NCBI GenBank assembly: GCA_903883645.1
Contig: CAISBR010000035.1
Span: 1 to 32,681, forward strand
Direction of reading: 5' to 3'
DNA: 32,681 bases
DNA from: an uncultured Myxococcales bacterium
Lineage (GTDB): Bacteria > Myxococcota_A > UBA9042
How positions within the stretch are numbered: the first letter of the stretch is position 1; the number at the start of each line of letters is the position of its first letter. The notes under the pieces are model-generated. The model saw only the letters and a list, made by a program, of their open reading frames with translations, had not been told where the DNA came from and searched no databases. The position numbers and the translations under genes were made by a program. Positions 1 to 7,714 of the stretch are shown in pieces.

Positions 1-189
<189 letters not shown>

Positions 190-210
190 TTTCCTGGATT
201 AGTTGGCTGG

Positions 211-252
211 GCGCCCATTCGAACGCAGGTTCGGGTGGGCGTTTGGCTTTTT
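211..252 (+). terminator. Rho-independent terminator after rpoC
   Basis: A hairpin with arms GCGCCCATTCGAAC and GTTCGGGTGGGCGT, paired apart from G-U contacts around a short loop, lies 22 bases after the rpoC stop. It is followed by the T-rich run TTTGGCTTTTT. The position and the T-tract fit termination of the rpoBC transcript. Confidence 0.75.
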
Positions 253-348
253 GGGGCGAGACTGGCGGAGTGGTGGGGCGTGTCCGGGTGAGGATGCGCG
301 TCTCGCGCGTCAGGTTCTGGGCTGGGTGGGGGCAGCGTGGATCGGGGG

Positions 349-464
349 GCGGCCAGCACGGAGGCATGGCCGCTACACCCTGGTTCCTATTTTTGGGGAT
401 AGCTTGTTGGCCGCGGGGGTCGGGCAGCGGCCAGCACGGAGGCATGGCCGCTACACCCTGGTTC
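349..464. repeat. Two copies of a 38-bp direct repeat
   Basis: The same 38 bases occur at 349-386 and 427-464, 78 bp apart from start to start and without a mismatch. Each copy carries the inverted arms GCGGCCA and TGGCCGC around 11 bases, so each could fold as a small hairpin. On the minus strand both read QGVAAMPPCWP, which comes from the repeat and is not evidence of a gene. The stretch 190-504 otherwise holds only the rpoC terminator; I see no gene there. The copies resemble a REP-like dispersed element, but only these two are visible here. Confidence 0.8.
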
Positions 465-504
465 AAGTGCTTCGGGGGCGTCCTGTTTGCGGCGTTAGTT
501 GGGG

Positions 505-1770
505 CTACATTTCACCTTGCCCGTCGCCAAGCTGCGCCTCGTGTTCCATCCACCGCATCGTCTGGCCGCTTACGCCGGCGTGCTCGCAAAAGGCCCGCCA
601 GCGCCCGGTCACCTCGCGGACCTCGGCCAGAATCTCTAATGCCCGCGTGCGCTTGAGCCCTGCCGCGTCCGCCACCTTGAGCATGTCCGCGGCCCTCGGG
701 TCACGGCCGTTGCCCGCGATAGCTGTCGTGTGCTCGCCTGCCATTCCGCCCGAGAAGGTCAGGTCATACGCGGGCGCCAGCCGCCATGTGCCCGCGGAGT
801 CGAGCGTGAAGCTGAACTGCTTGGCATGGTCGTCGCGATTGTGGGCGAACACGTTGAAGACCATCAGGCGAAACAGCATTTCGCCTTCGCGGTGGTCACC
901 CGTCAGGCGCACCGCCACCTTGGCAAGGTCGACGTAATCGAGCGACGGCACGCGATGGTCGGCGTGCAGCAGACCCGAGGCCGTGATCACGTGCAGGCGC
1001 GCGCTGCCCTGCCGGTCGAAACGCGCCGCCGCGAAGTAGCCCGGTCCAATTGTGGACGCCAGCAGCCGCGACTCCGGCACGCGCACGCCAGCCGCCGCGG
1101 CCATCCTCGACCACGCCAGCTCGAGCGGCCCGACGTCCGACACGTCGGCCTGAGCCGCGAATTTCACGATGAAATGCCGCCAATCCGGGCCGCGATCGTG
1201 CAGCGCGTCGGTCAGCTGTCCGGTCGGCTCGTGTATCTGCACCAACGCCTTGGGCCGGTCGCCCTGGGGCGAGCCACCCAGTCTTCTCAGCTTTTCTAGC
1301 AGCTCTTCCGACGAGCCTTCGAGCACCGCCCGACTCGCCTGGGCAAGTTCGTCGAGCTCGACGGTTTCTTGCCGATGATTGGGGCCTAGTTCCGGCTGGT
1401 AGACCAGCGCGCCGATGCCGTCGCGACCGATGTGCGCCAGGCGGTCGAGCGGCGTCAAGCTGGCCGGCGGCACACCTTGGCGGCGGACTTCGCGGTCGAG
1501 GAGCAGCCGCCCCCAGCCGTCTGGCAGACTGTCGTTGAAAACGCCGGGCAGGTTCTCGAAAATCGGTTCACGGCCTTCGATGACCCCCGGCCCGCGCCGC
1601 AGCTTGAACGGCGAAATCTCCAAGCCGCTTCGCAGGAACTCGCTGTCGAATTCAAACAGTACACGCCGATCGCGCATGCCGAGGCGGCCGACGCGCACCT
1701 CGCGACCGGCATCCCAGCACAGGTGGACGGCCAGGGTAGCACCGACCGGCAGTTTCCAGCGTTGCGTCAA
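505..1770 (-). CDS. hipA: HipA-family serine/threonine kinase toxin
   Basis: This is a toxin kinase of the HipA family, 421 residues against about 440 in E. coli. Family members phosphorylate a translation factor such as glutamyl-tRNA synthetase and arrest growth. The N-terminal 'Couple-HipA' region is at about 10-110. The nucleotide-binding loop GGSPQGDRPK is at 165-174, IVKF with the ATP-contacting Lys at 201-204, the catalytic segment AHNRDDHAKQF at 309-319 and the metal-binding YDLTFS at 335-340. The usual HAKN reads HAKQ, a conservative change. I chose the TTG at 1770 because a GGAGG site lies five bases upstream and the codon overlaps the hipB stop (TTGA), implying translational coupling. 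The exact target cannot be read from the sequence. Confidence 0.9.
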   Translation of the reverse strand: MTQRWKLPVGATLAVHLCWDAGREVRVGRLGMRDRRVLFEFDSEFLRSGLEISPFKLRRGPGVIEGREPIFENLPGVFNDSLPDGWGRLLLDREVRRQGVPPASLTPLDRLAHIGRDGIGALVYQPELGPNHRQETVELDELAQASRAVLEGSSEELLEKLRRLGGSPQGDRPKALVQIHEPTGQLTDALHDRGPDWRHFIVKFAAQADVSDVGPLELAWSRMAAAAGVRVPESRLLASTIGPGYFAAARFDRQGSARLHVITASGLLHADHRVPSLDYVDLAKVAVRLTGDHREGEMLFRLMVFNVFAHNRDDHAKQFSFTLDSAGTWRLAPAYDLTFSGGMAGEHTTAIAGNGRDPRAADMLKVADAAGLKRTRALEILAEVREVTGRWRAFCEHAGVSGQTMRWMEHEAQLGDGQGEM

Positions 1771-2078
1771 GTAGTCCTCCGCCGCGGGGCACGCACCCGC
1801 GCCTTGGGCCGCGCCATCGCTTCGTCCAGGCTCGCGAACTCCGGAAGGTGGAACCAAGGGTCGAGCTGCGTCAACTGCCCGAAGGCGATGGCAATCCTGA
1901 GCAGCGACTTGAACGCGATTTCGCCGGTGCGCTCGAAACGTTTGTAGCTCGCCAGGGTCATGCCTGCGCGCGCGGCGGTGTCCACTTGCGTCCAGCCGTG
2001 GTGGAGGCGCAGCGTGCGGACGCGGCTGGCGATTTCGCGGGCGGCTTCGTCGGCGGAGAGGAGGTCAAGGGGTAACAT
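1767..2078 (-). CDS. hipB: HipB-like helix-turn-helix antitoxin
   Basis: This 103-residue XRE-type DNA-binding protein is the expected partner of the downstream HipA kinase: it neutralises the toxin and represses the operon. The helix-turn-helix covers about residues 12-65 (VRTLRLHHGWTQVDTAARAG, then LASYKRFERTGEIAFKSLLR). The C-terminal tail is Arg-rich. I chose the ATG at 2078 because it starts just ahead of the DNA-binding domain; the longer frame upstream reads through the promoter. The stop overlaps the hipA start by four bases. A sigma-70-like promoter precedes it. The assignment as antitoxin rests on the domain and on gene order. Confidence 0.85.
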   Translation of the reverse strand: MLPLDLLSADEAAREIASRVRTLRLHHGWTQVDTAARAGMTLASYKRFERTGEIAFKSLLRIAIAFGQLTQLDPWFHLPEFASLDEAMARPKARVRAPRRRTT

Positions 2079-2114
2079 GTGGGCTCGTAGGCGCCAGAAT
2101 GGGCTACAAGAGGT

Positions 2115-2142
2115 AGTATAGTGGCTGTTGGGGTTGGGGCAA
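2115..2142 (-). promoter_or_regulatory. Predicted promoter of hipBA
   Basis: On the minus strand a TTGCCC box (2137-2142) and a TATACT box (2115-2120) are separated by 16 bases. Transcription would start about 30 bases before the hipB start at 2078. Autorepression by HipB at this site is expected from the family, though I did not find a clear operator palindrome. Confidence 0.5.
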
Positions 2143-2171
2143 GGGTTGGCGAGGGTGCAGGTTGGGTGCGG

Positions 2172-2199
2172 GGGCCGGTTCCGGTACCGGTGCCGGCCC
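2172..2199. terminator. 28-nt near-perfect palindrome, possible terminator hairpin
   Basis: GGGCCGG and CCGGCCC enclose CCGGTACCGG, giving a palindrome with only the TT/TG pairs mismatched. It starts a few bases beyond the stop codon of the minus-strand membrane protein gene (2203). No T-tract follows, so it may stop transcription poorly or serve as a protein-binding site; it also lies about 30 bp upstream of the hipBA promoter. Confidence 0.45.
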
Positions 2200-2202
2200 A
2201 CC

Positions 2203-2544
2203 CTAGCCGAGGCGAAGGAGCCAGAACGTCGGGAGCAACCACAGTGCAATCAAAGCCACCCACAAGGCTCGGCGGACGCGCGGCCACTTGACACTGCCGA
2301 TCGCCAGTGTGGGCATCGCCAGCATGCCAGCAAAGTAGACTGGTGCCACGACAGGCAGCAGGGCGGGAGCGAGCGCCGAGCAGACCAGGCCGCCAACCAC
2401 GGCCAGCGCGGTCCCCAGCAACACTCGACTGAGCCACTTCGCCGCAGACCAACGTCCGGCCTCAATCGAAACCGCGACGAATACGACCAGAACGGCCCCG
2501 GCTAGACACAGCAGACCCGCCACATTCGCAGCCGAGTCGGCCAT
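2203..2544 (-). CDS. Small multi-pass membrane protein, unknown function
   Basis: The frame encodes a hydrophobic protein I do not recognise. From the ATG at 2544 it is 113 residues with about four membrane segments (such as VAGLLCLAGAVLVVFVAVS, then LLGTALAVVGGLVCSAL) and basic residues between them (KWPRVRRALW). A longer version is possible from a GTG at 2697, five bases past the stop of the upstream GmrSD-like gene. That form adds about 51 residues including a signal-like stretch VAILAWASPALAKP. Neither start has a good ribosome site. Its position directly after the restriction-like gene suggests co-transcription and perhaps a membrane partner role, which is inference only. Confidence 0.45.
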   Translation of the reverse strand: MADSAANVAGLLCLAGAVLVVFVAVSIEAGRWSAAKWLSRVLLGTALAVVGGLVCSALAPALLPVVAPVYFAGMLAMPTLAIGSVKWPRVRRALWVALIALWLLPTFWLLRLG

Positions 2545-2699
2545 ATCGGCAAGGCCTGGCTTAGCTAACGCCGGCGACGCCCAGGCAAGAATCGCTACCT
2601 GCAGCGAGCCGACATGCGCCCACTGCCGCAGGCCACCAGTGCCGACGCAGGGTGTTCGAAGGCAGGATTCCCGGGCTTGCAGTGCCGCCGCAGCCACCG

Positions 2700-4424
2700 C
2701 TAAACCACAAGGCGCCAAGCCGCAACGGCCTGTTGCGCCAAGTACTTCTGGCGCTTGTCGATCTGCGCCGGCCCCCAGGCGTCGACATACCGCTCGGCCA
2801 CGCCCTGGGTCAACCCAACGGCACTTTGTCCAAAAATCAGCCGCTTCTCGGACCAGCTGCGATTGGCGGCCGACTGGTTCTTGGTCGACTCGAGCAGCGT
2901 GTAATTGCCAAGCCGGTAGCACCATTGGCGCGCTTCGTCGGGTTCGATGTCGGGCCAGGCGTCGGGATCCGGATTCTCGGGTAGGATATGTTCGAGGGTG
3001 TAGGTGCCGTCGTCGGGGTCGACCAAGGGGCCGCCCAGGTGGTGCTGGAGCCGAGCGCAGATGTAGCGTGCAATCCGCTTGTTGCGTGGACTGGTGGTGC
3101 GCAGCTGAATCTGGGCGAAGTTAGAGCGAAATTGATCGTCGCTTGGCGAGAGAGCGGCCAGATCAAGCAAAATGTCGTGCAAGCGCCAGTCGGGCGCTGT
3201 GCTGATTCGCACGGCTAGGTCGTGGTAAACCTTTTCTTGCTCGCCGGTATGCAGGCCGCCGATTACGTTGTAGCGGAAGCTTAGCACCGCGCACGCCTCG
3301 GCAAGTCGGGCAAAGTCGTCGGGCTCTAGGCGTTCGTAGGCCGCCAGCAGCAAGACGAACGGCTGCTTGACGCCAAACATTTTCAGCTGTTCGAGCGCCT
3401 CGCGTTGACCGCGGGTCCACAGCTCGGACTCGGGCTTGCCCAGGGCCACGTACACAGCAGCCATGCGGTCCAGCGCGCGCAGGAGCTCAAAGACTTCGCG
3501 GCGCTCGGTGGTGTGCTTGCGAACTTCTTTGAATAACTCACTCTGGCGAGCCAGCGGGTGCCGGCCGTTCCACCATACGCGCAGGTAGTTCGGGAAGTCC
3601 TCGTCGCCCAGCTTGTCGAGAATAGCCTGCCACTGGACTTCAAGTTGGTTGAGCTCGCGGTCGTCGGCACCGTGGCGCGAAACCAGTGAGAACAGGTAGT
3701 TCTTGAGCAAGTCGGTCGACGACAGCCGAACGCCACGCGAGTTCAGCGTTTCGAATACGGTAAAGGCGTTGAGCTCGTCGGCCACCGAAATCACGGTGAA
3801 GAACAGGCGGTCGGCCATGTCTGCAAGCAGCTGGGCCACAGCTGCACCTGTCGCGCCGCCCAAGTGGCTGTGGAGCTGCTTACTTAGCCACGTATAGGCC
3901 TGTAGCAGCAGCCGGTTCGAAGGGGCCAAGCCGCGACCGCGCGGGGGCGGCTGCAGCGGCGCAAGATAGGTCTCAAAGAAATACTTGTCGTTGCGGTTCA
4001 AGGTCAGTTTGTTGCGGCTGAGCAGCGTAACGGGGTCCAGAAAGCCGATGTAGGTGGCACGGAGGGCGGCGGCACGCTGGCGGTTCGCGTCGGCCTCCAC
4101 TCCTTGGCGGACCATCTGCTCGAGCAGGTCGATGCCCGCAAGAAACACAAGACTGAGCGTGGCGAGGCGTTGCTGACCGTCGATCACGTCGAACTGTTTG
4201 TTGTCGGTGCTTTGCAGGACGACGTAGCCCAAGTAGTGCGCACTCGGCGCCCCGTCAGCCGACGCAGCGCTCGAGATTTGTAGGATATCCTGCCAGAGCT
4301 CCTCCCACTGCTCTTGGTCCCAGGAGTAGTCGCGCTGAAACGGCGGTACCCGGTAGGTCAGCCCATTGCCAAGGAGCTGGCGCAGCGTCTGGTTCGAGGT
4401 GTTGAACTGCATGACAGCGGGCAC
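2700..4424 (-). CDS. GmrSD-like DUF262/DUF1524 protein (type IV restriction-type)
   Basis: This 574-residue protein has the two halves of GmrSD-type enzymes, which use a nucleotide-binding DUF262 domain and an HNH-type DUF1524 nuclease domain to cut modified phage DNA. The N-terminal DUF262 signature is visible as VPPFQRDYSW (26-35) and FDVIDGQQRLATL (78-90). The C-terminal DUF1524 motif is LEHILP, with the catalytic His near 479, followed by RLGNYTLLE and the Asn-rich segment STKNQSAANRSW. Both domains look complete, so activity is plausible. The start is a GTG at 4424 with AGGAG seven bases upstream. It neighbours hipBA and the DUF4160/DUF2442 pair in a defence-like cluster. A decayed copy of its 3' end lies at 6187-6425. 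Confidence 0.88.
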   Translation of the reverse strand: MPAVMQFNTSNQTLRQLLGNGLTYRVPPFQRDYSWDQEQWEELWQDILQISSAASADGAPSAHYLGYVVLQSTDNKQFDVIDGQQRLATLSLVFLAGIDLLEQMVRQGVEADANRQRAAALRATYIGFLDPVTLLSRNKLTLNRNDKYFFETYLAPLQPPPRGRGLAPSNRLLLQAYTWLSKQLHSHLGGATGAAVAQLLADMADRLFFTVISVADELNAFTVFETLNSRGVRLSSTDLLKNYLFSLVSRHGADDRELNQLEVQWQAILDKLGDEDFPNYLRVWWNGRHPLARQSELFKEVRKHTTERREVFELLRALDRMAAVYVALGKPESELWTRGQREALEQLKMFGVKQPFVLLLAAYERLEPDDFARLAEACAVLSFRYNVIGGLHTGEQEKVYHDLAVRISTAPDWRLHDILLDLAALSPSDDQFRSNFAQIQLRTTSPRNKRIARYICARLQHHLGGPLVDPDDGTYTLEHILPENPDPDAWPDIEPDEARQWCYRLGNYTLLESTKNQSAANRSWSEKRLIFGQSAVGLTQGVAERYVDAWGPAQIDKRQKYLAQQAVAAWRLVV

Positions 4425-4654
4425 GGCCTATCTCCTGCTCAGGAGCGCCGAGCGAACGACGGCGCTTGCCGACGAGGCTACGCTCGGGGGGCGGTGCAGT
4501 CAACGGCGGCGCGACGGCAGCGCAGCGACTTCTCCTTCAGTATTCGAGCAGATAAGGTGCGATGACCGCCGGCCTTCCCTGGGGTTTGACACGACCGTTG
4601 AAATCCCCGAAAACAACCCAGCGCGCAACCACCCGCGACGCCAAGGAAGCCACG

Positions 4655-5206
4655 ATGTCCACCACCGCCCCACCACCCCAAACCATCGCCGACCTCCTAA
4701 GCCAACTCCCCGACCCAGCGCCCGACCAAACCCCCGAAAGCTACCTAACCTCCCTCTCGACCACCGCCCAGACCGCGCAGATCCACGCCAACGCCTACCG
4801 CATCAAGCTGGGCCTGACCATGCTCGCCGGCAAACCCAAGGTCCGCAGCGGCGTCGCCACCTGGGAAGCCGGCCACGCCGAGCGCCTGGGCATCGACGTA
4901 CGGCAAGTGCGCAAGTACTGCACCACGGCCCAGGTGGTCAGCGCCATGGGCGGCCAGATGCCGGTGGCGGCGCTCGACCGGCCGCTGACCAAGGTGGTCG
5001 CCGAGGCCAAGCAGCTGCAAGCCGGCCAACCCAGCGACAAACCGCCGCGCAAGCCGCGCGAGCCGTACACCGAAGCGGTGCGCGCGGTGGTGCGGCTGCT
5101 GCAGCAGGTGGAGCCCGAGGGGCAGGTGGCGTGGCTCGACGCCTTTGGCACGGCGGTCGAGGTCGCCCAGGCCGAGGAATTGGGGCGGGCGGCGCCGATG
5201 GACTGA
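4655..5206 (+). CDS. DUF3102-like protein, unknown function
   Basis: This 183-residue soluble protein begins at an ATG with AAGGAAG six bases upstream. Residues about 45-120 (AYRIKLGLTMLAGKPKVRSG, then TWEAGHAERLGIDVRQVRKY) resemble the DUF3102 pattern found in phage and plasmid proteins: helices ending in a helix-turn-helix-like segment. A Pro/Lys-rich linker (DKPPRKPREPY) leads to a short helical tail. It is transcribed away from the GmrSD-like gene, with 230 bp between them. I assign no function; DNA binding is possible. The family match was made by eye and is weak. Confidence 0.6.
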   Translation: MSTTAPPPQTIADLLSQLPDPAPDQTPESYLTSLSTTAQTAQIHANAYRIKLGLTMLAGKPKVRSGVATWEAGHAERLGIDVRQVRKYCTTAQVVSAMGGQMPVAALDRPLTKVVAEAKQLQAGQPSDKPPRKPREPYTEAVRAVVRLLQQVEPEGQVAWLDAFGTAVEVAQAEELGRAAPMD

Positions 5207-5239
5207 GGGAGACGGGGTCGGGCGAAATGTATTTTCCCG

Positions 5240-5264
5240 CTATTGGAACTCAGAGTTCCAATAG
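5240..5264. other. Perfect 25-nt inverted repeat
   Basis: The arms CTATTGGAACT and AGTTCCAATAG pair perfectly around the loop CAG, 34 bases after the stop of the DUF3102-like gene. No T-run follows on the plus strand. It may act as a transcript-end hairpin or as an operator. I see no gene in the remainder of 5207-5455. Confidence 0.6.
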
Positions 5265-5455
5265 GGCCGGGCTTGGCCATGCTGCCTGGCATGACTGCGG
5301 CGCCAGCGGTGTGTGGACCGGGCTCAACGCCCTTCTGGGCTATTGCCCTACAACCACCAGACCGGTAGCCTGAGCAAGCGGACGCGCCGTGCCCGGTTCC
5401 CTGCGCAGTCCGTAGTCTGCCAGGCGAAGCGCGCCAGGCACAAAGCGGGATCGGC

Positions 5456-5704
5456 TTGGGAACAGTGTTGCGCATGGGTACATATCGCATCATGATTTAC
5501 ACGCACGACCACCGGCCTGCCCATGTACATGTGGTCGGCGTCGACGGCCGCGCGCGCATTGCCCTCGGCTGCCCAGACGGCCCTGCGACGGCGATTGACG
5601 CGGTGGGCATGGAAGCGACAACCCTGCGACAAGCGGTGGCCTTGGTGGCCGAGAACTTGGAACTGCTCTGCACTGCGTGGAGGTCGCTGCATGGAACACC
5701 TTGA
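5456..5704 (+). CDS. DUF4160 domain protein
   Basis: This 82-residue protein matches the DUF4160 pattern: an N-terminus close to MGTVLRMGTYRIMIYTHDH followed by the His-rich RPAHVHV, with the histidines at 17, 19, 23 and 25. I chose the TTG at 5456 because the family typically starts with M-x-TVL-R just before this motif. DUF4160 genes are commonly found beside DUF2442 genes, as here, and such pairs are often predicted as toxin-antitoxin-like modules; their biochemical role is not settled. The next gene overlaps it by 14 bases, indicating coupling. Confidence 0.8.
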   Translation: MGTVLRMGTYRIMIYTHDHRPAHVHVVGVDGRARIALGCPDGPATAIDAVGMEATTLRQAVALVAENLELLCTAWRSLHGTP

Positions 5705-5990
5705 CGAGACCGTGGCCCGCGCCCTTGACCGCGGCGCGCAGCTGCAACGCCGTGAGCCGCGCGCCGTCGCCGTTCGCCTAGACGCCGTCCGTTCGCGCCT
5801 AGTCGTCGATCTGCTGGGCGGCGTGGAGGTGGCGATTCCGATTGCCCTACTTGGGCTTGGGGCCGCAGCGGACTTGACTGGTGTGCGTGTGGAAGGCGGC
5901 GGGTTCGACCTGTACTTTCCGGCGATCGACGAGGGGGCTTACGTACCCGACCTGATTCGCATGGCGGTCGAGGTGCCCCGGGCGGCGTAA
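5691..5990 (+). CDS. DUF2442 domain protein
   Basis: This 99-residue protein fits DUF2442: the strand pattern RLVVDLLGGVEVAIPIALL, then GGGFDLYFPAIDEGAYVPDL near the C-terminus, corresponding to the family's 'GG..ihWp.lD.di.v..l' ending. The ATG at 5691 has a clear GGAGG site seven bases upstream, inside the 3' end of the DUF4160 gene. The overlap and shared order mark a two-gene unit. Function is unknown; by analogy it would be the partner or antitoxin of the DUF4160 protein. Confidence 0.8.
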   Translation: MEHLDETVARALDRGAQLQRREPRAVAVRLDAVRSRLVVDLLGGVEVAIPIALLGLGAAADLTGVRVEGGGFDLYFPAIDEGAYVPDLIRMAVEVPRAA

Positions 5991-6186
5991 CGGAACCCGC
6001 GTCACGGATGCGAGCGCGCAGCGCGGTGGCGCGGCCGAGCGCCGCCGCCGCCGGGGAGCAAGTAGCCGCGCATTCGGCTTGAATCTTCTTCGACACGGCG
6101 GCCGCAGCCGGACGGTCTGGCGCAGCAAGTCTCGATTCGACAAGTCCTTCCGCCGCCAGACCGGGACGCCCAAAGCCGACCCACGC

Positions 6187-6425
6187 TCTGGGTCAACCCG
6201 ACGGCACTTTGCTCAAAAATCAGCCGCTTCTCGGACCAGCTGCGATTGGCGGCCGACTGGTTCTTGGTCGACTCGAGCAGCGTGTAATTGCCAAGCCGGT
6301 AGCACCATTGGCGCGCTTCGTCAGGTTCGATGTCGGGGTCGAGCAGGGGGCCGCCCAAGTAGTGCTGAAGGCGTGCGCCGATCTAGCGGGCAATCGGCTT
6401 GTTGCGCGGGCTGGCGGCGCGCAGG
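6187..6425 (-). pseudogene. Decayed duplicate of the GmrSD-like 3' end (DUF1524 fragment)
   Basis: This minus-strand stretch is a close copy of about 2807-3110, part of the C-terminal coding region of the GmrSD-like gene; it retains RQWCYRLGNYTLLESTKNQS and neighbouring segments. Compared with the parent it lacks 63 bp (21 codons) between two GTCGGG motifs, which removes the LEHILP motif and its catalytic His. It also carries an in-frame TAG after KPIAR. The copy begins inside the 3' end of the YHS lipoprotein gene, whose last residues are derived from it. It cannot make an active nuclease. Confidence 0.85.
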
Positions 6426-6673
6426 TACTTCTCGGGGTCGGCGACGAACTTGCCCTTGCAGCCACGGCAGCAGAACCAGTAGGTGACGCCTTTGTATTCG
6501 GCGAATTCGGACTCGTCGCTGGGCGCAAACGTCTCGCCCATGACTGGGCAGGTGGCTTGGGCGGGGCGAGCTGGGCCGGCTACGGGGGCCGACTCGGCGT
6601 GGCTGGGTGCAGCGCCACAACCGGCAGCAGCGGCGCCAATCAACACGGCAAAGGCGAGCAAGAATGGGCGCAT
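6383..6673 (-). CDS. YHS-domain lipoprotein with a borrowed C-terminus
   Basis: This 96-residue exported protein has a signal peptide and a lipobox ending AAGC at Cys19, so it is predicted to be membrane-anchored. Residues 42-83 form a YHS domain: CPVMGETF, then YKGVTYWFCCRGCKGKF, with four Cys that suit heavy-metal binding. AGGAG precedes the ATG at 6673. The last dozen residues (LRAASPRNKPIAR) match the DUF1524 region of the nearby GmrSD-like protein rather than a YHS tail, so the gene's 3' end was replaced by the duplication. It is the last gene after the outer-membrane and YtkA-like genes, 22 bases past the latter, suggesting a metal-related envelope operon. Confidence 0.85.
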   Translation of the reverse strand: MRPFLLAFAVLIGAAAAGCGAAPSHAESAPVAGPARPAQATCPVMGETFAPSDESEFAEYKGVTYWFCCRGCKGKFVADPEKYLRAASPRNKPIAR

Positions 6674-6695
6674 GGCGAGCTCCTAAGCGGGATGG

Positions 6696-7661
6696 TTACA
6701 GCGTAATCTTAAACGCCGCCGACCCAAGCGACTTGCCAGCCGCGGTCACGGCAAACGTCAGCTTCCACTCGCCCGGCATCGAGAAATTGGCTTTGCCGGC
6801 ATACAAGCCATTGCCTTTGGCCACCGGCGCGACGTTGCCGTTCGAGCCATGGCCCATCGTCACCATCAGGGGCGTGGCCTTGACCGTAGCGTCGGCCACA
6901 GCTGGGAAGGTGTCGCTATCCGCCGGGTTGCCATGCACGCTCAGCACATAGGAGTTGAGGCCAACCTTGGGTTTCTTGGCAAAATACAGCGAGACGATCG
7001 ACTTGGAGCCATCGGCGGCCGTTGCGGTCGTCACCCATGTCGAGTTCGCCACCAGCAGACCGTCAACCGACACTTTGCGGGTGGGTGCGCCAAGCGGCAC
7101 CGCGACATTCAGGTCGAGGCGCCACGGGTCATCGGCGGCGCTCGCCATCTGAAACACTGCGACACTTTGGAACAAACCCAGGCTATCGGCCGCTTCTGGC
7201 GGGTCGATGAGCGGACAGCCGTGCGGCGCCCCGGCCATCTGCATCTGCGCAGCTTGGGTAATGGTCGCAGCACTGGTCACCACACCTTGCGCAGTGACGC
7301 GATAGGCCAGGTAGTTCTGACCCGCTTGCGGGGTCGCCGGGGCAAACACTTCGACCGCGAGGTCACCGTTTTGGCCCACGCCCAGTGGCACCATGCCCGC
7401 CGGTGGATCGCCGAGCACAAAGGCAGCGGCATCACTTGCGGCGGCATCACTTGCGGCCGTGTCACTTGCGGCTGCGTCACTTGCCGCGGTATCGCCGGCG
7501 TCGCTGGCATCGGGCGAAGGTGCCGCGTCGGCCTCGCCTTTTGGGGTATCGGCGGTCGCAGCGGCAGCGGCGGTGGCGGTGCCCGAGTCGCACCCCGCCA
7601 AAGCCGCCAAGGCCACGGCACAGACAAAGCGAGCAAGCAGGAACGTAGTGGGGCTATGCAT
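6696..7661 (-). CDS. YtkA-like lipoprotein
   Basis: This predicted lipoprotein has 321 residues, with a signal peptide ending in the lipobox LAGC at Cys24. An Ala/Asp/Ser/Thr-rich linker follows, containing a tandem SDAAA-type repeat. The C-terminal third (about 225-321) fits the YtkA/FixH-like fold: PLMVTMGHGSNGNV, then GLYAGKANFSMPGEWKLTF. Such domains often sit with metal-handling or oxidase-assembly proteins, and the Met/His-rich loop would suit copper, but this is inference. I chose the ATG at 7661 (with GGAG upstream) over longer readings because it starts the signal peptide. It lies between the outer-membrane protein gene and the YHS lipoprotein gene on the same strand. Confidence 0.8.
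   Translation of the reverse strand: MHSPTTFLLARFVCAVALAALAGCDSGTATAAAAATADTPKGEADAAPSPDASDAGDTAASDAAASDTAASDAAASDAAAFVLGDPPAGMVPLGVGQNGDLAVEVFAPATPQAGQNYLAYRVTAQGVVTSAATITQAAQMQMAGAPHGCPLIDPPEAADSLGLFQSVAVFQMASAADDPWRLDLNVAVPLGAPTRKVSVDGLLVANSTWVTTATAADGSKSIVSLYFAKKPKVGLNSYVLSVHGNPADSDTFPAVADATVKATPLMVTMGHGSNGNVAPVAKGNGLYAGKANFSMPGEWKLTFAVTAAGKSLGSAAFKITL
7426..7485. repeat. Four 15-bp tandem units in the YtkA-like gene
   Basis: Four 15-bp units of the type GCGGCATCACTTGCG run head to tail inside the linker-coding part of the YtkA-like lipoprotein gene and encode SDAAA/SDTAA. The units stay in frame, so gain or loss would only change linker length. Confidence 0.8.
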
Positions 7662-7714
7662 GGGTCTCCGGAGCGGCACAAGTGCGAGCAGAATTAAGTA
7701 GTACAGAGGCGTGG

